A DNA stretch of 8,018 nt from SKVR01 sp964491395 (GTDB taxonomy: Bacteria; Bacteroidota; Bacteroidia; Bacteroidales; UBA7960): assembly GCA_964491395.1 (NCBI GenBank), contig CAZBGI010000120.1, positions 1-8,018 on the forward strand, given 5' to 3'. Positions 1 to 4,568 of the stretch are shown here, one piece after another (within the stretch, counting starts at the first letter, position 1; each line of letters begins with the position of its first letter). A program made the position numbers and the translations under genes. The notes beneath the pieces are model-generated. The model was not told the origin of the DNA. It saw only the letters and a list, made by a program, of their open reading frames with translations, and did not search any database.

Positions 1-36
1 CTCTTTGTTTTGATTCATTTCGTGATTATCTTGCAT
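1..36 (-). CDS. Possible N-terminus of an unknown gene leaving the window (partial)
   Basis: On the minus strand an ATG at 36-34 opens a frame that stays open to the window edge and reads MQDNHEMNQNKE (12 codons). The peptide is very polar and too short to assign to a family. Support is indirect. The repeat at 120-169 carries a perfect TAnnTTTG element (minus strand, 128-121) that would fire toward this ATG with a leader of about 75-80 nt. The second copy of that repeat stands in the same relation to the ATG at 3511. No clear Shine-Dalgarno is present, which is normal for Bacteroidota. It could equally be a chance open frame. Confidence 0.3.
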   Translation of the reverse strand, partial: MQDNHEMNQNKE

Positions 37-119
37 CTTACAACTTTTTAGGTTAACATTTCTTTTGCTTGCAGATAATTACGGTCCGCTAAACTACCCG
101 CCTAAATTTATTTTTTTCT

Positions 120-169
120 TCAAATATAGATGTAAAAATACAATATTGGTTGTTTTTAACAGGAAAAAC
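120..169. repeat. Promoter-like direct repeat, copy 1
   Basis: This copy matches 3600-3649 in the same orientation at about 40 of 50 positions (hand count, ungapped). Read on the minus strand, the shared blocks in order are GTTAAAA (160-154), CAACCAAT (152-145), a T-rich spacer and TATATTTG (128-121). TATATTTG fits the Bacteroidota -7 consensus TAnnTTTG exactly. CAACCAAT lies 16 nt upstream of it, about where a -33 element or activator site would be, and no TTTG -33 box is seen there. I infer a leftward promoter or shared regulatory module. No transposase or longer mobile element accompanies it. Confidence 0.6.
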
Positions 170-205
170 AGACAGAAAAAGAGAGAACCCGGTTGCACAA
201 TAAAT

Positions 206-286
206 TCAGGAGAGCAGTTGGAGTACCTCAATTATGCCAAGGCACCAGATAAATACAACCAACAAATATGTTTTAAGTGTATCCAT
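206..286 (-). CDS. Possible small single-span membrane peptide (26 aa)
   Basis: The minus-strand ATG at 286-284 opens a 26-residue frame ending in TGA at 208-206. It starts 18 nt after the stop of the RND permease remnant and could be read from the same transcript. The peptide begins MDTLKTYLLVVF, continues with a hydrophobic run (about residues 7-20, YLLVVFIWCLGIIE) and ends VLQLLS. One transmembrane segment with a short charged N-terminus is the natural reading. Small single-span peptides accompany some transporters (AcrZ with AcrB, KdpF with Kdp), but I see no specific similarity. There is no clear ribosome binding site; an A-run precedes the ATG. A chance frame in A/T-rich DNA is quite possible. 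Confidence 0.25.
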   Translation of the reverse strand: MDTLKTYLLVVFIWCLGIIEVLQLLS

Positions 287-304
287 TTTTTTATTACTAA
301 AATC

Positions 305-1243
305 CTATGATTCTGCCAATTCTTTTTGTTGCAATATTTCACGGTCAAACACATAATCTTTAAAAGGCACCTTGAAAAACAAGCGGTACAACACCGGAAC
401 AAACAACAGTGTAATCAGGGTGGCAAAGAACAATCCGAAAATAATAGCCAGGGTGAGCGGTTCCCAAAGCAAATCGCCCGAAAACCACAAGGGCAGCATT
501 CCCAGGGAAGTGGTGAGTGTGGTAAGGATAACCGGCCTGAAGCGGTTGTTGGCTGCTTTCAGAATGGCATCGCGCCGGTCCACTTCAGGGTTTTCTGCTA
601 TTTCCACGTCAATCCGGTCGATGAGAATGATGGCGTTGTTCCCCACAATTCCGGCAAGGGCAATTACCCCCAGTACGCCAAAAAAGCTCACAAACGAACC
701 ACCGATAAACCAGCCGGCCACCACACCAATCATTCCCAGCGGAATGGAAAGCACAATGATAGATGCTTTACGGACAGAGTTAAACTGCAAGACCAGCAAC
801 AGTACAATGATGAAAAATGCCAGGGGCAGGTTGGCGAAAATAGCTCCCAGGTTTTCGGCTTTGTCTTCATCTTCGCCCCCCAACTCATAGTTGTAACCCA
901 AATCCCAGCCGGCTTTTTGCTCATTCATCCAGGGGGTGATGGCCTCAAAAATATCCGAAGCATTATAGCCGGGTTCCAGGTGAGCACCCGCAGTCATGGT
1001 TCTTGTAAAGTCTTTGCGAATTACTTTGCCAAACTGCCAGTCCACCTTTACATCGGCCACCTGCGAAAGCGGCACGTTCTGATTTCGGGCCGATGAATAA
1101 ATAGTAAATGCCTGCACCGTTTCGATGTCGTGCTCGTCACTGTTTTGATTCTTCAGGTAAATGGGAATCTGTTTATCGGTTTCAAAAAAGTCACCTATTT
1201 TCATGCCTGACAGCCCGGCATTCAGCGCCAAAGCAATTTCCAT
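305..1243 (-). pseudogene. RND efflux permease, C-terminal remnant (5' truncated)
   Basis: The 312 residues match the last third of an AcrB/MexB/CusA-type RND permease, which is normally about 1000-1050 aa. Residues 1-135 correspond to the end of the second periplasmic porter domain. Then come about five membrane segments (roughly 138-153, 161-180, 186-208, 236-254, 262-289) with family hallmarks: LVLQFNS, SIPLG, ALAGIVGNNAIILID, RFRPVILTTLTTSLGMLPL and a final FVPVLYRLF. Homology-like sequence continues upstream of the ATG (in-frame ARRLTN at 1261-1244) and then hits a TGA at 1273-1271. The gene has therefore lost its first two thirds rather than starting here. The porter half, the TM4 proton-relay Asp residues and the partner MFP and OMP genes are missing, so it cannot form a working pump. 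The ATG at 1243 is merely the first one available. Its break lies beside a terminator-like sequence (1273-1290). Confidence 0.85.
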
Positions 1244-1272
1244 ATTGGTTAGCCTGCGCGCTATGGTGTTTC

Positions 1273-1284
1273 AAAGCCGGTTTT
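1273..1284. repeat. 12-nt terminator-half repeat, copy 1
   Basis: The sequence AAAGCCGGTTTT is identical to 1923-1934, the 3' arm of the bidirectional terminator. With the three flanking bases the match is 14 of 15. It sits immediately upstream of the point where RND homology is lost (about 1262-1271). It may be a relic of a recombination or deletion end, or the arm of a lost terminator. It has no complementary partner nearby, so it is unlikely to act as a hairpin now. Confidence 0.5.
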
Positions 1285-1363
1285 AAAAATTTTTTATTGA
1301 TAGCTTTTGGCTGTACAGCAATTTCCGGATTTTTAAAATTATTGAGAAATCATGCTGCAGAAC

Positions 1364-1394
1364 ATTGTTTTTAAGAGTATTATAAGTACATTCG
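1364..1394 (+). promoter_or_regulatory. Candidate Bacteroidota-type promoter for the AhpD-like gene
   Basis: ATTG at 1364-1367 and TACATTCG at 1387-1394 are separated by 19 nt. This is the spacing of the Bacteroidota pattern TTTG-N19-TAnnTTTG, with one mismatch in each box. Transcription would start near 1400, giving a leader of roughly 40 nt before the ATG at 1439. No operator-like palindrome is evident next to it. Confidence 0.4.
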
Positions 1395-1438
1395 TTGTTG
1401 TTCAGGTTATTTTATTTTCAAACTTAAAAACATCAATT

Positions 1439-1774
1439 ATGAGTACTTATCAGGAGAAAGCGCAATGCGTTTATGATTTTATCGGAACCCTTTCAAAAGA
1501 GAATCCAAAAATTGCCGAAGGTTTTGGTACAATGCACAAAGCTGCGGGCGAGGACAAAGCTCTTTCAGCAAAAGAAAAAGAATTAATTTCGTTAGGTATA
1601 TCAATATGTATACGTTGTGATGGCTGTATTGCCTGTCATGTTAAAGGTGCCATTGCCGCTGGCGCATCCCAGGAAGAAATTGTTGAAACCATTGGTGTTT
1701 CAGTTGTTATGGGTGGAGGTCCTTCACTTGTGTATGGCGACATGGCTTACAAAGCAATGAAAGAAATGATATAA
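1439..1774 (+). CDS. Carboxymuconolactone decarboxylase / AhpD-like family protein
   Basis: This 111-residue protein is a single AhpD-fold (CMD family) domain. The centre reads ICIRCDGCIACHVKGA: C63-x-x-C66 followed by H67 is the redox CxxCH motif of AhpD-like proteins. C57 and C60 add two cysteines just before it. The tail AGASQEEIVETIGVSVVMGGG is typical of the family, as is the helix with LSAKEKELISLG. AhpD itself is a thiol reductant in peroxide defence, while many small CMD proteins have no known substrate. The size fits a one-domain member (about 100-120 aa). I chose the ATG at 1439 because family similarity begins just after it and the candidate promoter at 1364-1394 lies downstream of the earlier in-frame ATG at 1352. 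The gene stands alone on the plus strand and converges on the methyltransferase. It is likely a cytosolic, oligomeric thiol/disulfide enzyme. Confidence 0.85.
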   Translation: MSTYQEKAQCVYDFIGTLSKENPKIAEGFGTMHKAAGEDKALSAKEKELISLGISICIRCDGCIACHVKGAIAAGASQEEIVETIGVSVVMGGGPSLVYGDMAYKAMKEMI

Positions 1775-1790
1775 TACCAGGTTGTATTAT
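1771..1790 (+). other. Inverted repeat spanning the stop codon of the AhpD-like gene
   Basis: ATAATAC (1771-1777) pairs perfectly with GTATTAT (1784-1790) across a 6-nt loop, and the TAA stop (1772-1774) lies in the left arm. The stem is A/T-rich and has no T-run after it, so it is more likely a mRNA 3'-end or stability hairpin than a terminator. Confidence 0.3.
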
Positions 1791-1849
1791 ACATGTTCAA
1801 TGTGCAAACTCCGTCTTCATTGACTTTCAAATCTAACGGTATTATACTA

Positions 1850-1904
1850 TACCAATTATTGGTAAATTAACACCTACACAGTATTAACGTTATTATTCGT
1901 TAAC
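1850..1904. other. Two short palindromes in the convergent intergenic region
   Basis: TACCAATTATTGGTA (1850-1864) is a perfect 7-bp inverted repeat around a single T. TTAACG (1884-1889) pairs with CGTTAA (1898-1903) across 8 nt. They lie between the AhpD-like stop and the bidirectional terminator. The first has the size and symmetry of a dimeric regulator site, but it is downstream of both flanking genes, so a regulatory role is doubtful. Confidence 0.3.
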
Positions 1905-1938
1905 AAAAAAACCGGCCTTTTTAAAGCCGGTTTTTTTT
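1905..1938. terminator. Bidirectional intrinsic terminator
   Basis: ACCGGC (1911-1916) pairs with GCCGGT (1926-1931) around a 9-nt loop. The stem is extended by A:T pairs (1905-1910 with 1932-1937). T8 at 1931-1938 serves the plus-strand AhpD-like transcript, and A7 at 1905-1911 gives the U-tract for the minus-strand methyltransferase transcript. The position between two convergent genes fits exactly. Confidence 0.85.
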
Positions 1939-1968
1939 CCTCCGTCATTTTGTGTAATTTAGTCTTTT

Positions 1969-1999
1969 GCTTTTAGAATGTGTTCCATTCTGTAAAAGC
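1969..1999. other. Long imperfect inverted repeat beyond the methyltransferase stop
   Basis: GCTTTTAGAATG (1969-1980) pairs with CATTCTGTAAAAGC (1986-1999) over a 5-nt loop, giving 12 bp with a 2-nt bulge. It lies just 3' of the methyltransferase (stop at 2008, minus strand) and before the bidirectional terminator. It has no U-tract of its own. It may be an RNA 3'-stabilising hairpin or a first, weak terminator. Confidence 0.45.
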
Positions 2000-2007
2000 T
2001 AAATCCA

Positions 2008-2634
2008 TTAAACCTTCACCCCTTTAATCACAACAAAGCTGCCTTTTCCATACCCTTCCACCGGATTTTCAATTTTTGAAGCAGCCGGGTTTTCAAGCGT
2101 TTGAAGGGTTTGGACAACCCTGAATTGGTTTTTTTCCAGCAATTCTCTGATTTCGGGAACTGAAAAAAAACGGGCATGCCTGTAAAACGGGCTCTTGTGC
2201 TTCTCGCTTTCCAAAAAACGGCCAAAAGGGGTTTCCTTATCCAGGATTGCGATAATAATTTCCCCCTCGTTTTGAAGAACCCGATACGCCTCTTTAACAG
2301 CCATTTCCGGATTATCAATAAAACAAATGGAGTTAATAAGCACAGCAAAACCGAAGGATTCGTTTTCGTAAGGCAGTTTTTCAGCAACTCCGTTTTTCAC
2401 CTCCAGCCCCCTTTGCCGCGCATATTCCAGCATCTTTTCAGAGGGGTCGATACCGTATCGGATACCCAGCTGTTCGGCAAAAATACCACTGCCTACCCCT
2501 ATTTCAACTCCTTTTTTATCCACCGGAACCACTTGCTTCAGGGCAAGCAGTTCCGATTGAAAAGGGATCTTATTTTCAACAAACCAGGCTTCGTATTCTG
2601 AAGCAAGGGTGTCAAATGGATTTTGTGCAGTCAT
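2008..2634 (-). CDS. Class I SAM-dependent methyltransferase (Methyltransf_11 type)
   Basis: This 208-residue protein has the Rossmann methyltransferase layout. The N-terminal FDTLASEYEAWF (7-18) is common in UbiE/small-molecule methyltransferases. Motif I is VEIGVGSG (43-50, SAM-binding glycines G46, G48, G50), with an acidic residue at D63 (YGIDPS) that would hold the SAM ribose. The following segment, EKLPYENESFGFAVL, fits the usual adenine-side and motif II region. The acceptor substrate cannot be read from the sequence. The gene is the last of a minus-strand group, 7 nt after the DsrE-like stop, so co-transcription and translational coupling are likely. With rhodanese and DsrE upstream, a thiol, sulfur or metalloid compound is a reasonable but unproven guess. 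The ATG at 2634 gives the full N-terminal motif, and the length is normal for the family. Confidence 0.85.
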   Translation of the reverse strand: MTAQNPFDTLASEYEAWFVENKIPFQSELLALKQVVPVDKKGVEIGVGSGIFAEQLGIRYGIDPSEKMLEYARQRGLEVKNGVAEKLPYENESFGFAVLINSICFIDNPEMAVKEAYRVLQNEGEIIIAILDKETPFGRFLESEKHKSPFYRHARFFSVPEIRELLEKNQFRVVQTLQTLENPAASKIENPVEGYGKGSFVVIKGVKV

Positions 2635-2641
2635 AGAGCTG

Positions 2642-2998
2642 TTAAAAAGTAACCACCTTATCGCTGTCCACCACCCACTCGGTAAATTCGGCCATAGTGC
2701 TTATCTCAGTTCCTTCAATAAGGGTTGTATTTTTTAAACCACGGGCCTCGGCACACGAGCCGCAGATTTTCACTTTTGCTCCCTTATTTATGGAGAATTT
2801 CATCATCCTTTCGATGTTGTAATACCCATTAGGCGTGATTTGTCCGGCTACCGCGCACGATGCTGCATCGGCCATTAAAAAGATTCGAACTTCCACATCT
2901 TCATGGGCTTTGTTCAACTGATTGGCCAAACGTAATCCGTTATAAGCTTTTTCGGTTCCGTAGGGTGCGTCATTAATTAAAATCAAAATTTTTTGCAT
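2642..2998 (-). CDS. DsrE/DsrF-like sulfur-relay family protein
   Basis: This 118-residue protein begins MQKILILINDAPYGTEKAYN, the usual first strand and helix of the DsrE/YchN fold. It has C48 in a loop (DAASCAVAG) and ICGSCAEARGL (78-88) with C79-x-x-C82. The CGxC...ARG segment is the hallmark of DsrE-like proteins in which one cysteine may carry a persulfide. Family members form trimers or hexamers in the cytosol and pass sulfane sulfur in tRNA thiolation or sulfur oxidation; many are uncharacterised. I placed the start at 2998 rather than at the in-frame ATG at 3064. The extra 22 residues would overlap the rhodanese gene, are not family-like, and the fold starts exactly at MQKI. It lies 29 nt after the rhodanese stop and 7 nt before the methyltransferase. 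Confidence 0.85.
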   Translation of the reverse strand: MQKILILINDAPYGTEKAYNGLRLANQLNKAHEDVEVRIFLMADAASCAVAGQITPNGYYNIERMMKFSINKGAKVKICGSCAEARGLKNTTLIEGTEISTMAEFTEWVVDSDKVVTF

Positions 2999-3027
2999 GA
3001 TGTTGTTTTTTAAAAGGTTAATACAAT

Positions 3028-3372
3028 TTATTTTTCCTGACGATGGAGTTGCCTCATTTTCCATTCGGGATAGCCTTCATCCAGTCTTCTGACTTTAAAA
3101 CCGTTTTCGGTGAGAACTTTCACTGCTTCGTCGGCCAAAACACAAAAGGGACCACGACAATAAGCAATGATTTCCTGCTCTTTGGAAAAGTCTTTCAGAC
3201 AACACAGTAATTCTTCCATTGGAATTGAAACCGCACCGGTAATGTGATCCAATTCATATTCTGACGAAGGCCTCACATCCATCAACAAAACATTTTTGTT
3301 GTGAATCATCTGCTCCAGTTCATCGAGGCTCACCGGATTTAGCGCTTTATTGTCTTCGCGCTGCCGGTTCAA
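3028..3372 (-). CDS. Rhodanese-like domain protein, probably a truncated ArsR-rhodanese
   Basis: The frame holds one complete rhodanese domain: LLMDVRPSSEY (29-39), HITGAVSIPMEEL (43-55), the active-site loop YCRGPFCVLADEA (71-83, catalytic C72 with a second cysteine C77) and GYPEWK. Rhodaneses move sulfane sulfur through a cysteine persulfide. The CRGPxCVxxDEAV loop is typical of the C-terminal domain of ArsR-family regulators fused to rhodanese. Here the DNA-binding half is missing. The frame stays open upstream to a TGA at 3429-3427, and that stretch (KYAVTEIAELEKILNRQ) looks like the linker helix of such fusions. No ATG precedes the domain. The start at 3372 is a TTG, and the true start could be elsewhere or translation could be coupled to the RhuM fragment, which ends inside it (stop 3349-3347). 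It is either a stand-alone rhodanese or a decaying remnant. Confidence 0.7.
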   Translation of the reverse strand: MNRQREDNKALNPVSLDELEQMIHNKNVLLMDVRPSSEYELDHITGAVSIPMEELLCCLKDFSKEQEIIAYCRGPFCVLADEAVKVLTENGFKVRRLDEGYPEWKMRQLHRQEK

Positions 3373-3511
3373 GATTTTTTCCAGTTCGGCAATTTCGGTA
3401 ACGGCATATTTCGTAATGTGCTGGTTTCAACCAAACAGTTTCATTATCAAGCCTCACTTCAATGTGTTCGGCTAATTCATCGGGTCTATATAAAATGATT
3501 TCGTCTTTCAT
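3347..3511 (-). pseudogene. RhuM-family N-terminal fragment, out of frame with the rhodanese
   Basis: The ATG at 3511-3509 starts a 54-residue frame. Its first 28 residues (MKDEIILYRPDEL, then HIEVRLDNETVWL) read like the start of RhuM-family proteins, which run on after TVWL with a helix such as NQxQxAELF. That continuation is absent. After codon 28 (3430-3428) the frame reads PAHYEICRYRN and other low-complexity residues, then stops at 3349-3347. The following DNA makes sense only in the +1-shifted rhodanese frame. A recombination or deletion junction near 3427 has therefore joined the front of a rhuM gene, with its promoter-like repeat at 3600-3649, to the back of an ArsR-rhodanese gene. 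RhuM proteins are found on genomic islands (for example SPI-3) and have no settled function. The family call rests on this short stretch from memory. Confidence 0.6.
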
Positions 3512-3599
3512 TATTAAATCAGGCTTTTAAAGACGTCATAATGTCCGCATGTCTCTTTTTTCAGTTTATTTGTTTTGCTAAGTGTATCCCAATTTTCCC

Positions 3600-3649
3600 T
3601 CAAATATAAATGCAAAAAACAATGATTGGTTGATTTTAACAAAAAAACC
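3600..3649. repeat. Promoter-like direct repeat, copy 2
   Basis: This is the second copy of the 120-169 repeat. On the minus strand GTTAAAA (3640-3634), CAACCAAT (3632-3625) and TATATTTG (3608-3601) keep the same order and spacing as in copy 1. TATATTTG is a perfect -7 element directed at the RhuM-fragment ATG (3511), giving a leader of about 80-85 nt. It is the most likely promoter for the rhuM'-rhodanese-DsrE-methyltransferase transcript. A T-run next to it belongs to the yhhN terminator. Confidence 0.6.
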
Positions 3650-3660
3650 CCTAATGGGTT
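3641..3660 (-). terminator. Probable intrinsic terminator of yhhN
   Basis: Read on the minus strand, AACCC (3660-3656) and GGGTT (3650-3646) form a 5-bp stem over a 5-nt loop, followed by a T-run (to 3641). It lies about 85 nt after the yhhN stop, just before the promoter-like repeat. The stem is short, so termination may be partial and readthrough into the next group is possible. Confidence 0.5.
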
Positions 3661-3745
3661 GTATAGCAAAAACAAACTCAGTGGAGGGGGGCAACATGGT
3701 CCGGAATATCCTGCAACACCTCTAAATACTTTAAAAAAACACCTT

Positions 3746-4405
3746 TCAAGGAACATATAATCCCGCCATCACAAACACATAAATGGCTATCCAATAGGTG
3801 GACAAGATCAGGATGCCTGCTATTTTCAGGGGCTTTTTAAATTTGTTGTATGCGATTACGGCATCCGAAAAGGTAAAAAGCAGCGATGCGGCAGCTATGA
3901 CGGTGAATACCGGTGCAGTGTGGTTCAGGGCCAGTCCGATGGCCTGCCAGTTCATAAAAGTGATGACAAGCATGTACACAGCGATGATCGTTGCAAATGT
4001 TTTCAACTCTTTTTTGATGTAAACATAGAAGGAACCATTCAACACCAGCAATACAATCAGCACCGGCAAAGACAGGTTGAATCCGTACAAACTCATGAAC
4101 CCCATGGAGAAACCCACCTGGGCAATCATAAATGCCAGAATGCCCTGCCTGAAAGTCTTATCATTCATGAGCAAAATATCTCCAGCCAGTGCAAAGACGA
4201 AGGAACCCAGCATGATAAGCGCATAGGTGCTTTCACAGGTGTAATACACCAGGCCACCAATCACCATAACGAAAACCGTTGTTACCGGTTTGAAGATGTA
4301 ATACCATCTTTTTTGTCCCCTTTGCCGGAAAGTAATGGCACTTATAGCGGAAATGAGTGCCAGCACACTGAAAATTTGTACAGCCATGATTTGTGCTTTA
4401 TACAT
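3746..4405 (-). CDS. yhhN: YhhN/TMEM86-family membrane protein (lysoplasmalogenase family)
   Basis: This 219-residue, very hydrophobic protein has about eight membrane spans (roughly 9-26, 38-55, 61-80, 88-108, 113-130, 137-160, 164-186, 195-218), the architecture and length of the YhhN family. Visible family features are FKPVTT (38-43), the GDILLM motif (75-80, G75 and D76), FSDAVIAYNKF (179-189) and STYWIAIYVF near the end. Animal TMEM86 members hydrolyse the vinyl-ether bond of lysoplasmalogens at the membrane. The bacterial substrate is less clear, but anaerobes can contain plasmalogens. A perfect -7 element (TATCTTTG, minus strand, 4414-4407) lies almost on top of the first ATG. A transcript from it would start at about 4402, so the second ATG (4387, MAVQIFS) may be the true start. 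It is transcribed divergently from ygfK. Confidence 0.85.
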   Translation of the reverse strand: MYKAQIMAVQIFSVLALISAISAITFRQRGQKRWYYIFKPVTTVFVMVIGGLVYYTCESTYALIMLGSFVFALAGDILLMNDKTFRQGILAFMIAQVGFSMGFMSLYGFNLSLPVLIVLLVLNGSFYVYIKKELKTFATIIAVYMLVITFMNWQAIGLALNHTAPVFTVIAAASLLFTFSDAVIAYNKFKKPLKIAGILILSTYWIAIYVFVMAGLYVP

Positions 4406-4406
4406 A

Positions 4407-4414
4407 CAAAGATA
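4407..4414 (-). promoter_or_regulatory. Perfect -7 element upstream of yhhN
   Basis: TATCTTTG on the minus strand matches TAnnTTTG exactly. The -33 region (about 4434-4437, minus ACAA) does not match TTTG. If used, the transcript would begin inside the codons of the longer yhhN start and favour the ATG at 4387. Confidence 0.4.
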
Positions 4415-4423
4415 ACGAATTTG

Positions 4424-4471
4424 TCAGGCTAACTTGTTTTAATTCATACTAATAGGGATTAGGTAGCCTGA
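4424..4471. promoter_or_regulatory. 8-bp inverted repeat between divergent promoters
   Basis: TCAGGCTA (4424-4431) and TAGCCTGA (4464-4471) are perfect inverted repeats 32 nt apart in the yhhN-ygfK divergent region. The arm centres are about 40 bp (near four helical turns) apart. They could be two half-sites or a looping operator, but no regulator gene is in view. Confidence 0.3.
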
Positions 4472-4502
4472 GGTTGTCTTCCAGACGCTGAATTAAAGCA
4501 CT

Positions 4503-4537
4503 TTTGTGCCTGAGATATCTTTTTTTTCGTATTTTTG
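4503..4537 (+). promoter_or_regulatory. Candidate promoter for ygfK
   Basis: TATTTTTG at 4530-4537 is a perfect Bacteroidota -7 element. The nearest TTTG (4503-4506) is 23 nt upstream, longer than the usual 19-21, and lies in a small hairpin sequence, GCAC-TTTT-GTGC (4498-4509). Transcription would start at about 4543, giving a short leader of about 25 nt before the ATG at 4569. The poor -33 spacing suggests an activator or an alternative sigma factor. Confidence 0.5.
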
Positions 4538-4568
4538 AGGCCAAACCCAATACCAAAGCACAGTAAAC

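Noticed and set aside
65..310. 81-codon plus-strand frame at the left end
   Set aside because: Low-complexity Lys/Phe/Asn composition from A/T-rich DNA. It runs across the promoter-like repeat and into the RND stop, with no recognisable domain.
326..1096. Long plus-strand open frame opposite the RND remnant
   Set aside because: It is antisense to clear RND sequence, rich in His, Gln and Asn as expected from a shadow frame, and has no family-like motif.
1352..1438. Upstream in-frame ATG extending the AhpD-like protein by 29 residues
   Set aside because: The extension is not family-like and lies over the candidate promoter; the domain begins at the ATG at 1439.
2998..3064. Upstream in-frame ATG extending the DsrE-like protein by 22 residues
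   Set aside because: It overlaps the rhodanese coding end, and the DsrE fold starts at MQKI (2998).
3697..3745. Minus-strand reading KYLEVLQDIPDHVAPLH before a TGA, with a faint echo (IEVLQ) in the 206-286 frame
   Set aside because: It looks like a protein C-terminus and might mean the repeat copies extend further, but it begins within the yhhN end without a start and the shared stretch is only about four residues.
3514..3756. 80-codon minus-strand frame between yhhN and the RhuM fragment
   Set aside because: It crosses the yhhN terminator and the promoter-like repeat, and its composition is not protein-like.
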